Shown here piece by piece: positions 23,925 through 32,500 of a stretch of DNA of 33,654 bases (positions are counted from its first letter, which is position 1; each line of letters begins with the position of its first letter). The stretch is from a virus, in IMG/VR virus record IMGVR_UViG_3300032326_002081, positions 1 through 33,654 of that record, one strand, 5' to 3'. Below the pieces are notes generated by a model that saw only the letters and a program-made list of their open reading frames with translations, was not told the DNA's origin and searched no databases. The position numbers and the translations under genes are program-made.

Positions 23925-24833
23925 ATGGAAAAGTTATCAAATATGCCAATTGGGTCTAATCCAGCTACAGCACCTGAGGGAGCAATTAATAATCAATTAA
24001 ATGCACCTGCTGCTGGTTTGACTCCAAAAGAACTAAAAGATTTTTTGAATAAGCTTATAAGATATGGTAATAGGCCACCAAAAGAACTTTTAGAAGAATT
24101 AGGCAATTTGTCAACTTCAGATAAAATTAAAAGCGACAAAATCAAAGACGAGCTAAGAAAAATTGGCAATGCTTATACTCATGGTGGTGTTGAAACCAAA
24201 GATCCACTGAGTGGAAAAAAAGATCCAACTGGGCATGCATTAGCTCAAAGATTATTAGAAAAATTGCCAGGTTTAAGTAAAACCAATCAACATCAAAGAT
24301 CTACAGAGGGAACAAACGTGTACAACAACAGAATTGCACAAACTGTCAAAAAGAAGAAAAAGACAAGAGGAAATCCTTTCAGAGTTTTAATGGGCAAAGT
24401 TGGAAAATTACTTGACCATGGTGTTGAAAAAAATGACATAGTTCGTTATCTTGCTAAATTAAAATATTGGAACAACGAAACTATTGAAAGAGCAGTTGAC
24501 ATTGTAAGAGATTACAATAAAAAGAAGAAAAAAGATACTGATAAATACAAAGAGCCAACTGAAAAAGAAGCATCATCAAACTCAAAAGTTGTCGTAGCAG
24601 CCCTGGACTATGACAGACAGCCTGATTTTCATAAAAAATCTACTGGTGAGCTTATTTACAGAGCTTGTTTTTTATTAGATGTTTTAGAAACTGAAAAAGA
24701 AACTGTTCAACCATTAGATAAACCTACTGTCGGAAAAAAAGAAGCTAAAGCAGAGTTAGCACTTGTAAAAAAAGCACTTGTAGATAGAGGTTTAGATCAA
24801 GAAGAACTTTTACTTTTGGGTATAGGAAAATAA
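23925..24833 (+). CDS. Hypothetical basic, Lys-rich head-module protein
   Basis: A 302-residue protein starting 1 nt after the previous stop. The N-terminal ~30 residues are Ala/Pro/Asn-rich. Two helical blocks follow: LTPKELKDFLNKLIRYGNRPPKELLEEL and, after a Lys-rich stretch (RIAQTVKKKKKTRGNPF), VGKLLDHGVEKNDIVRYL with KYWNNETIERAVDIVRDY. A second Lys-rich linker (NKKKKKDTDKYKEPTEKEA) precedes a C-terminal block (TGELIYRACFLLDVLE ... LALVKKALVDRGLDQEELLLLG). The Lys-rich linkers could contact DNA or a scaffold. Contains RIAQ and EKEASS, similar to the motif found in neighbours. I recognise no family. Confidence 0.78.
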   Translation: MEKLSNMPIGSNPATAPEGAINNQLNAPAAGLTPKELKDFLNKLIRYGNRPPKELLEELGNLSTSDKIKSDKIKDELRKIGNAYTHGGVETKDPLSGKKDPTGHALAQRLLEKLPGLSKTNQHQRSTEGTNVYNNRIAQTVKKKKKTRGNPFRVLMGKVGKLLDHGVEKNDIVRYLAKLKYWNNETIERAVDIVRDYNKKKKKDTDKYKEPTEKEASSNSKVVVAALDYDRQPDFHKKSTGELIYRACFLLDVLETEKETVQPLDKPTVGKKEAKAELALVKKALVDRGLDQEELLLLGIGK

Positions 24834-24834
24834 G

Positions 24835-26475
24835 ATGAGCGATAAATATAAAATAAAAATACATTCTCATAATCCAGAAGTTGCAGAAAAATTAATAAAT
24901 GGAACAGGCTTATTTCACATGCTCCATGACACAATTCACGGTCTTGGAAAACAAATGCATGAAAATAGATTTATGCCAGCAGATTCCCCATTTTTTGCAC
25001 TTACTAAATCAGATTTTGATGTAAATGACCCAATAGTTTCAAAGTTTTTTGACAATGGTGGTTTAGATAATGCAATGCATATAATTAGACTTAAACCAGA
25101 AGAATCTCATTCGAAAATGGTTGAGTGTTACAACAATTTGTATATGCATAGAACTGCTTTAGTCGCTAACAACTTAAGAAAAGCATACAATGCTTTACAA
25201 AATGCTATTGATTCTTCAAATGACGCTGTGCGAATTGAAAGAATTGCAAACAAAGTAGAACAAAAATCTTCAGGTTTTTGGCAAATTGAATCATTGAATA
25301 ACATTGATATCAGTTTAAAAATAGCTAATGTAAATGAATCAAAGTCCTTAAAATATGCAAGAGATTTAGTATTATCTGGTGATAAAGATTTTTATAATAC
25401 TGCTGCTACTATTATTAAAAGTATTTTTTCAGAAATCTACCCAAAATCTAATACAAGAGTTGCATATACTACTTTGCGTACTCAAGACAATGAGCCATTT
25501 TTGATGTGTCCCAAGGGCTTATATCAAGGCAAGCATACTGTGCCAATGGAAGTCAGCAAGTGTAGAGAAAATTGTATCGACTCAAGAGTTTCTAAAGATG
25601 GAGTTGTTTCTTGTGCATATCAAGATTGGCTGAATGCTGCTTTTGAACCACATGATAAAGTTATGGCACGTCTTTATGTTCATAGACATCCTGATAATGA
25701 TGAAAATCCAATGGAAATTGCTGAGGGTGAGAGAGGACATAAACTCAAGGATACAGATTTTGGATATGAAGCAAGATTTGACCACTCTGACCGTGGTGCT
25801 AATAAATTAAGAGGCAAACAAAATCTTACAGATTCTATCGAAAAACAATTTGATAATTTGAAATCTACTTCATATGGTCATACTCGTGAAGATGAACCAA
25901 GAAAAAGACCTAAGCAAGCTCAAACCAATTCTTCAAAGGTCATTGAAGACCAATTGCCAAGAAAACAACAAAAGGGTGACTTGTTTTTAGAAGCTTTATT
26001 GAACAAACTCAATAAAAAAGAATCTGTCACTGATGAAGTTATAGAAAATCAATTGGATGAAAAGGGTCTTTACAATCACAAAGGTGAAATGGAAGAATCT
26101 TACCCAGTTCAATTAGAGAATAGAAAACAAGAAAATGTTGACTATAAAGCTGAATTAAATAAAAACAATTATGAGCCTACAGATTATATCGCTCATATGT
26201 TAAATAAAACTGCAAATAAAAAAGATACCACTCTTAATGGTGAACTCGAAGAGTCAAGAAGAAATATCAAGACTGATGATACAAAAGAAATGCAGTTGAA
26301 AGAAAAAAGAACTATAAAGAAAGATGCAGACATCGATAAGAATATTGAAGCTCTTTTAGACGAAGAAGATGATTATCATCAATTTTCTGACGATGACTTG
26401 AAGCATTTTGCACATGAATTAGGGTTGGACAGCTATCTTGAAGATTCAAGAACTGACAACGATTTAGAGTCCTAA
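24835..26475 (+). CDS. Hypothetical head-module protein with a four-Cys motif
   Basis: A 546-residue protein. The first ~220 residues are helical and Asn/Lys-rich. In the middle lies a compact Cys cluster: FLMCPKGLYQ, then MEVSKCRENCIDSR and GVVSCAYQDWL, i.e. Cys-x(n)-Cys-x3-Cys-x(n)-Cys in about 40 residues, suitable for a zinc or iron-sulfur site; I recall similar CR.NCID.R patterns in unnamed phage proteins but cannot name the family. After it comes ARLYVHRHPDNDENPMEI. The last ~200 residues are charged and low complexity with many Glu/Lys pairs, ending acidic (DEEDDYHQFSDDDLKHF). Contains RIANK, LKIAN, PKQAQT and NKTANK, similar to the recurrent motif. It lies 1 nt after the previous gene and 1 nt before the next. 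Confidence 0.8.
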   Translation: MSDKYKIKIHSHNPEVAEKLINGTGLFHMLHDTIHGLGKQMHENRFMPADSPFFALTKSDFDVNDPIVSKFFDNGGLDNAMHIIRLKPEESHSKMVECYNNLYMHRTALVANNLRKAYNALQNAIDSSNDAVRIERIANKVEQKSSGFWQIESLNNIDISLKIANVNESKSLKYARDLVLSGDKDFYNTAATIIKSIFSEIYPKSNTRVAYTTLRTQDNEPFLMCPKGLYQGKHTVPMEVSKCRENCIDSRVSKDGVVSCAYQDWLNAAFEPHDKVMARLYVHRHPDNDENPMEIAEGERGHKLKDTDFGYEARFDHSDRGANKLRGKQNLTDSIEKQFDNLKSTSYGHTREDEPRKRPKQAQTNSSKVIEDQLPRKQQKGDLFLEALLNKLNKKESVTDEVIENQLDEKGLYNHKGEMEESYPVQLENRKQENVDYKAELNKNNYEPTDYIAHMLNKTANKKDTTLNGELEESRRNIKTDDTKEMQLKEKRTIKKDADIDKNIEALLDEEDDYHQFSDDDLKHFAHELGLDSYLEDSRTDNDLES

Positions 26476-26476
26476 A

Positions 26477-26992
26477 ATGTGGTACAGAAAAGTTGTAGCT
26501 GGACTACCTGGAATTTCTAACTCTAATGTTCAAAAAGAATCTATTTTAGATCAAGAAGTCAAAGGCTTAAATGTAACTGCTGAAGATTTGTATCCTGAGC
26601 TTGAAAAAATGCTTAAGGAAATGAACTTCACCCCTGATGAATATGACAAACTTCCAGATCATGCCAGAAGAAACATTTGGGATATCATAGTTCATAAATA
26701 TGATACTAATCTATACAATACCTTTGAGGATTCTGACACTCCAGGATTTGATGCTACTGAAGCAAGAAGACATTCACCATATCACAGCAATCCTTCTGAA
26801 ACAACATTAGAAGAGCAATTAGAAGCTACAAGGCATGAAACCGTAGATCGTGAACCAAATAATAGTTTACAAGCTGAAAAAGGTAGAGGGGGCATGACTC
26901 TTCTCAATGGAAATGGTGCACCTCAGTATGCTTCAGGTAAAGGGGCAAGAATGTTCTATGACAACTTACCCTCTAATCAGACATTGGTATAA
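26477..26992 (+). CDS. Hypothetical protein with MWYRKV N-terminus, upstream of portal
   Basis: This 171-residue protein starts MWYRKVVAGLPG, resembling the MWYKLAQ start of the gene at 2438 and MWNYKQ at 14573. Residues 30-75 form a helical, acidic domain (VTAEDLYPELEKMLKEMNFTPDEYDKLPDHARRN, given here as VTAEDLYPELEKML and FTPDEYDKLPDHARRN). The C-terminal half is polar and probably disordered (EATRHETVDREPNN, GRGGMTLLNGNGAPQY). No recognised family. Position just before the portal gene fits a head-assembly role. Confidence 0.75.
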   Translation: MWYRKVVAGLPGISNSNVQKESILDQEVKGLNVTAEDLYPELEKMLKEMNFTPDEYDKLPDHARRNIWDIIVHKYDTNLYNTFEDSDTPGFDATEARRHSPYHSNPSETTLEEQLEATRHETVDREPNNSLQAEKGRGGMTLLNGNGAPQYASGKGARMFYDNLPSNQTLV

Positions 26993-27000
26993 TATATGTT
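26988..27000 (+). promoter_or_regulatory. Extended -10 element, predicted leaderless start of the portal gene
   Basis: TGG followed by TATAAT (26988-26993), 7 nt, then ATG (27001). The TGn extension directly before the hexamer is a feature that lets sigma-70-type factors work without a -35. The hexamer overlaps the stop codon of the upstream gene; no Shine-Dalgarno sequence is present. Confidence 0.55.
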
Positions 27001-29346
27001 ATGGCAACAAGAAACTCATTGGCATCTGCAATCAGAACATCAGCATATTCTGTTACTGGTGAATCTGTAAAAGGATCTGCTTTCAATCAAGATCGAAACT
27101 ATGCAAGCAGTAGGATAAATCCTGGTTTAGGACCAAGTGTTAGGCAAGCTCAGTCGATCAACACTGTCACAACCTCACCAAACTTTTATTCTCCATTTCT
27201 TACACCCTCATCTTTTCAAATCCCAAACGCTCGAAGAGAAGTTTATCTTTGGGCAAACTGGTGGGTAAATAATGAGCCTAAAGTTGCTGCAGCCATTAAC
27301 TTTTACACAAACTTTCCTTTTTCAGGTTGGGAATTAGAATGTTCCTCCACTTATGTAAAAGATTATTTTGAGAAACTTGTTGAGAAATTAAACTTTCAAA
27401 AGTGGCTTCCTCAAATTGCTCACACTTATTATCTTTTAGGTGATTCTTTTGTTCTACTATCAATCGATTGCGAACATTGTAATGGCAGTGGTTGGAATGA
27501 AAAGAAAAATGAAGATTGTACTCATGACGGTGCATCATGGAAATCTATTTCTATCTTAAATCCTGACAGTGTATTAAAAACCCCAGGAATGCTTGATCAA
27601 GAAGGCACTTATGTTTACAGACCAAGTGCAGAAGAAATTAGAGTTGTTAATGAAAGACAACCTAAAGAAATTTATGACTCAATTCCTGATAGTGTAAAAA
27701 GGATGATTTTAAAAGGTGATCCAATCAAGCTCAACCCTTTATCAATTCACCACTTCAAACATGGATCAAATCCTTGGGAAGACTATGGAACATCATTAAT
27801 TAGACCATTATTCCCTATCCTCACATACAAAGATAAACTAAGACAAGCGCAGTTTATGATTGCTGATAGATTAATTCTCCCAATCAAAGTTGTCAAGATT
27901 GGTTCTGATACACGTCCAGCATCCCAAGAAGATATTGACGGCGTACAAGATGAACTTGCTGCACTTGCTTCTGATCCCAACCTAACTCTTGTAACTCACC
28001 ATAATTTTGATTTGGAATGGTATGGGGCTTCTGGAAAGATTCATGCAATAACTCCTGAATTTGAAGAAATCAACTCTGAACTTTTAGATGGTCTAATGCT
28101 TTCAAAAGCTTTATTGAATGGAGAAGGTCCAACGTACGGAAATGCACAGGTAGGTCTTATGGCTATGGCTCAAAGACTGGAGACATTCAGAAGAGAAGTA
28201 GCTCACTGGATTGAACTTAAAATATTTAGACCTGTTGCTGAATGGAATGGTTTTGTTGTTGAGGGCGAAAGAGGCCAAGAAGAAATCATTTACCCAACAA
28301 TAAAATTCAACGATTTACAACTCAGAGACGATTCTCAAAAACTTCAAATTATGGCTACCGCTAATCAACAAGGTGTGATTTCAAACACTTCTTTGATAGA
28401 GGCTTTTGGGCTTGATGTTGATCAAGAAATTGAAAGATTAAGATTTGAACAAGGCGCAAGTTTCATGAAAGAAGGAAACTTTGGAGTGCCAAGTTTTTCT
28501 ATGAACTTGCAATCAGGTCCTGTTACGGGACAAGGTTTCGCTGGTCAACAAGCAGCTCCAGGAGCCGCTCCTCCTGGTGGTGGAATGATGGGAGGAATGC
28601 CAGGCATGGAAGCTGGTGGAATGACACCTCCTCTTGCATCATCAAAAGAAGAAAACTATCGTTTAGCATCTACTGTTATTAATCAACTTTATGATGATGC
28701 CTTAGAAACAAAAAAAGAACTTTACGGCAAAAGATACGCATCAAAAATGATTAAGTCTGCAGCTCATGAAGGATTTATTCAATCTATCATGCCTGTGACA
28801 GGTAGAGGTATTCATGGACCATTGCCTGAGAAATATGATGGATTCAACAAAACTTTAACTCCTGAAATTCTTGGTGGTTCAATATGTTCGCCGATAAATA
28901 TTGAGGCAAAATTTGAATACAGAATCGCAATGCATTCAAACGATGAAAATATAAGAACTGCATTTAAGCAAAAACAAGAAATGAACCAGCCAAGCTTATA
29001 TACATCTATTGAGAAGAAACTTTATGGACTATTGTTATCATTAAACATGCCATACTCTTTATTTGCGCAGTATTCAGCTGGTCCTACAGGTGATTATACT
29101 TTAGATGCTGCTATTCCTCAGTTAGGTATTGGTATAGAAGCTGATGGAGAAATTTGGCATAATAATTTTGATAAAATTGCTAAAGACAAAAAGAGAGATT
29201 CTGAGTTAGCAAATAATGGATGGGTCATATTAAGATTCACTGACAAGGAATTAAACGACCATCCAAATGATGTCCTAAATGTCATCATGCAAGGAATTAG
29301 AAAGAGAACAGGTCAATCTAATAACCCAGAAGAACAAACATTATAA
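27001..29346 (+). CDS. Portal protein fused to a DUF559/Vsr-like PD-(D/E)XK nuclease domain
   Basis: Portal subunits form the dodecameric ring for DNA entry and tail attachment. The 781 residues show the portal layout: REVYLWANWWVNNEPKVAAAI (80-100 region), PNSVLKTPG-type antibody-like strands (INPDS, ISILNPDSV), HHFKHGSNPWEDYG, a long clip/stem helix region (YKDKLRQAQFMIADRLILP), and LLNGEGPTYGNAQ. A CEHCNGSG ... DCTH stretch may bind zinc. After a Gly/Met/Pro linker (GGGMMGGMPGMEAGGM) and a region with LASSKEEN, the last ~115 residues match DUF559-type endonucleases: SIEKKLYGLL (Glu671), GDYTLDAAIP (Asp702), GIGIEADGEIWHNN (Glu713), KDKKRDSELANNGWVILRF (Arg745). Portal role is supported by pattern and position; the fusion is read directly, as one open frame ending at a strong terminator. 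Confidence 0.85.
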   Translation: MATRNSLASAIRTSAYSVTGESVKGSAFNQDRNYASSRINPGLGPSVRQAQSINTVTTSPNFYSPFLTPSSFQIPNARREVYLWANWWVNNEPKVAAAINFYTNFPFSGWELECSSTYVKDYFEKLVEKLNFQKWLPQIAHTYYLLGDSFVLLSIDCEHCNGSGWNEKKNEDCTHDGASWKSISILNPDSVLKTPGMLDQEGTYVYRPSAEEIRVVNERQPKEIYDSIPDSVKRMILKGDPIKLNPLSIHHFKHGSNPWEDYGTSLIRPLFPILTYKDKLRQAQFMIADRLILPIKVVKIGSDTRPASQEDIDGVQDELAALASDPNLTLVTHHNFDLEWYGASGKIHAITPEFEEINSELLDGLMLSKALLNGEGPTYGNAQVGLMAMAQRLETFRREVAHWIELKIFRPVAEWNGFVVEGERGQEEIIYPTIKFNDLQLRDDSQKLQIMATANQQGVISNTSLIEAFGLDVDQEIERLRFEQGASFMKEGNFGVPSFSMNLQSGPVTGQGFAGQQAAPGAAPPGGGMMGGMPGMEAGGMTPPLASSKEENYRLASTVINQLYDDALETKKELYGKRYASKMIKSAAHEGFIQSIMPVTGRGIHGPLPEKYDGFNKTLTPEILGGSICSPINIEAKFEYRIAMHSNDENIRTAFKQKQEMNQPSLYTSIEKKLYGLLLSLNMPYSLFAQYSAGPTGDYTLDAAIPQLGIGIEADGEIWHNNFDKIAKDKKRDSELANNGWVILRFTDKELNDHPNDVLNVIMQGIRKRTGQSNNPEEQTL

Positions 29347-29378
29347 GTAGAAATACTTTATAAATTTAGTACATTCGA

Positions 29379-29404
29379 AAAACCCGTCGAATCCGACGGG
29401 TTTT
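29379..29404 (+). terminator. Rho-independent terminator after the portal gene
   Basis: AAAACCCGTCG (29379-29389), loop AATC, CGACGGGTTTT (29394-29404), followed by GTTTTG. Perfect 11-bp stem. It ends the portal transcript and separates it from the protease-scaffold gene. Confidence 0.92.
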
Positions 29405-29500
29405 GTTTTGTAGGTTTTTAAGGCTTTAACGCAGAACTATTTTTATTAGCCTCCATCCATTAAATAGGTGGATGTTGATTGAAAAGTAAGGAAAAGTGTA
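29405..29500 (+). promoter_or_regulatory. Leader region of the protease-scaffold gene
   Basis: A 96-nt gap between a terminator and the next gene, so it should hold a promoter. CATCCA and TGGATG near 29455-29475 can pair around TTAAATAGG. AAGGAAA (29489-29495) is the Shine-Dalgarno sequence before ATG(29501). No clear -35/-10 pair is visible. Confidence 0.4.
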
Positions 29501-32500
29501 ATGAAAAAGGTTGCAAAAGGTGGAGCAATTACTATCAATAGTTTCTTAAATGAAGGTGATAGAAATGTAGCCAGAAATCACATGCTAAAGACAGCCTCTT
29601 CTAATATGAGAGAAGCTGCAAAAATTGGTTTGCAATCATTATATGCTGATCCAAAAGAAGTTTTAGAAAAATATAAAGACTTTGATATTGTCAAAGAAAT
29701 GCAAGCTCGAAAAGGAGCTAAATTGCTTTGGGTTAGAGCCAGAGCTATAGATGCAGATACTGTAAATGCAAATGGTGACTATTTTTCAAAAGAAGAACTT
29801 CTTAAGGAACATGAAATCAAGGGTGAAAAAATCCCTTCATATAAAACTTTTGAAGGCGTTCCAATTTACACTAACCACAAAAATGATGACATTGAACAAG
29901 CCAAAGGAATGGTTGTCTATGCAGAATGGGATGACACAGAAAATTGTGTCTATTGTACATTCTTTGTAGATGAAGAAGCATATCCAGATATTGCAAGAAA
30001 TATCAGAACTGGAGTCATTCATGATGTTTCTATGGGATGTTCAGTTGATTATGGGATTTGTTCTAAGTGTAAAAACAAAGCTTACACTGAAAAAGATTAT
30101 TGTGAATGTTTGAAAAAGTACAAGGGTAAAAATGATCCTCAAACTGGCAAAAAAGTATATGAAGAAAACTATAAGTTGAAATTCATTGAACTTTCTTGTG
30201 TAGGAGATGGTGCTTTTGAAACTTGTGAAATTCAAGAAATTTATGATGTAGATGATGTCTTGAGTGCTGCTGAAGATTTGGAAAAGAAAGCTAATGAAAT
30301 TTGTTCAAATATTGTTTTAGCTTTTGATGGTGCACCTTCAAATCCATTAGAAAGAGTTGCATATGAAAACTGCCTAAGGACAGCGCAAAATGCCTCACAA
30401 ACAGCAATAAAATTAGCTCAAAATGCAGGTACTTTAGTTGGTGGCCCACTATTAGCAGGACCTGGAGTAAATCAAAATTCTACAGTAGCAGCTGTATTGC
30501 AAGGTTTAGGAATCGATCCAAGATCTGGATTGAATGTTTTAGATTTAATCAATCTATCGTTAAACTTCCTTGAAGTAGCTGTTATGAATTTGTTTGCAAG
30601 AAAAGACAATGTTGATCTTACACACGTAGGCAAGATCACAAAAGCAATGGCTGATTTGCAAGGCACCATGCAAGATATGATAGATGACGGTGTTGATGTA
30701 GGATCTGGTCAAAGACCACAACCTATAAATGCAGGGCAACAGACTCAACAAGCTGTATCTCCTGCTCCTAATCCAGCAAATGCAAATGTTGGGTTGGCTA
30801 ACTATACTCAAGCAGGTAATGTTGGCAAAATTATGGATTTTTCAAATCCTGTTGCAACTAATCCTGTTGGTGGTGGTGTAGCTTTAGCAAGTTCAAACTT
30901 AAACTTAGTTTGGGCATCAAAAGATGGTAAAAGAGAAGTATTTGCCAGTACAAATAATAATGTTAGAGAGCCATCGAGCAAAGTTTTAAGACTTACAGAG
31001 AATTTATTATCTTTGAAGAATTCACTTAATGATAGTGAAATCCAAAAGAGAGTAGAAACAGTCATTAGAGTTTCTAATGAAAGAAATAAAAACATAAAAA
31101 CTAATGCGCCTATTTTGGCGGAGGGCAGAAATCAAATGGATCATTTTGCAAAAATCGCATCAGAGCAAAGAAAAAAACTTGCTGCTGCTGTCACTATCGA
31201 CTTTAAAGTTGAAGATGCTACTGGCAATAGAGTTGTTTTATCCACTGATGGATCTATAACTGGATTCACTAATGGTAAACGTACAGCATGGGAACCTATT
31301 TTGACCGAAAACCAAATCAATATGATGGAAAACGGACAAGGTACAAGAGTTGCTGCTGAACTTTTAAATGAGTATGGCAAGTTTGTAAGAACTGCTTTGC
31401 TTGATGTCAAAGAAAGATTAGATGACAGAGAAAAGCAACTTGAAGAAGTAAGAACTGGTGAAGGTTACGATGGAAAGTCCAAATATGATGCTTTGTCTGA
31501 GCAACACAAGCCTGAATTAAATGTTACAAGAGAAGAATCCTTGAAAGACAAGCAAACTGGCAAAGGCGCAGAAGGCGTAAAAGAAAAGCTGCTTGCTGAT
31601 GCTGGTCTTTACGGCAGAAAAGTCAAGGACGAAGATGTAATGAAGTCTTTATTTACTTTGATTGACGAAGTTAATAAGGGTGTTCCTACCGAAGTTCTTG
31701 AAAAGCAATTACAAGATTGTAGAACAGATGGTAAAGCTTCTGCTCATGAAATTATGGCTGCGACCATCAACGCTTTAGGTAAAGCAGTAGTTTCTGCAAT
31801 GGAAACACCAAATACCATTATGAGAGTTGCTCAAACTCTTGCTAATGAAGAAGCTCTTCCTGAAATGGTTGGCACTGCTGCTGCTGCTGCACCAATGGAT
31901 GAAGCTAATGCAGAAAAAGCTGAATTCTTTGGAACTGAAGAAGCGCCTATGGATTCTGTCACTGCTGTCTTGAAGCAACTTGGCGCTGCTGTAAGTGGTG
32001 AAATCACAGCTAAAGATCTTTCTGATGCATTATCAGTTGCAGTTGAAGAAGGCGAAATTACAAAAGAAGGCGTTACAAGAATTGCAGAACTTTTAATGGC
32101 TGATGCAAATATTCCTGAAGAAGGACTTGATGTTGAAGCAACTCCGTCTAAAAATGAAGAACTTAAGCAAGCTTTAACAAGCGCTGTCGATTCTGACAAG
32201 AATTTGATTTCCAAAGAAGATTTAAAATCAGCCATCTCTGCTATGGCTATGTCAGCATCAGATTCTGGAGTTACACCTGATGAAGTAGTTGATACTGTAG
32301 ACAGCATGCCTGAAAATCAACTTGTTGCTGCTATTAATAGAGCAAAGACAGCTTCTGCTACTGAAGCAAGATTAAGAGCGAGAGCAAGAAGAGAATTCTG
32401 GGGTGTAAAGACAGCTTCAACAAAAGATATAAATAATAATGTTATTGGTTGGCTTGCTGATTATTCTACAAACTTTGATATTTCAACCAAGAAAATTGCT

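Noticed and set aside
32198-32235. Calcium-binding EF-hand in the protease-scaffold gene (DSDKNLISKEDL)
   Set aside because: The position 12 acidic residue and position 6 Gly are missing and Ile is off by one, so calcium binding is not supported.
31831-32307. Long minus-strand open frame (158 codons) inside the protease-scaffold gene
   Set aside because: It is Ser/Ala-rich and antisense to a Ala/Lys/Glu-rich coding region, lacks a ribosome site, and the plus frame has clear protein features.
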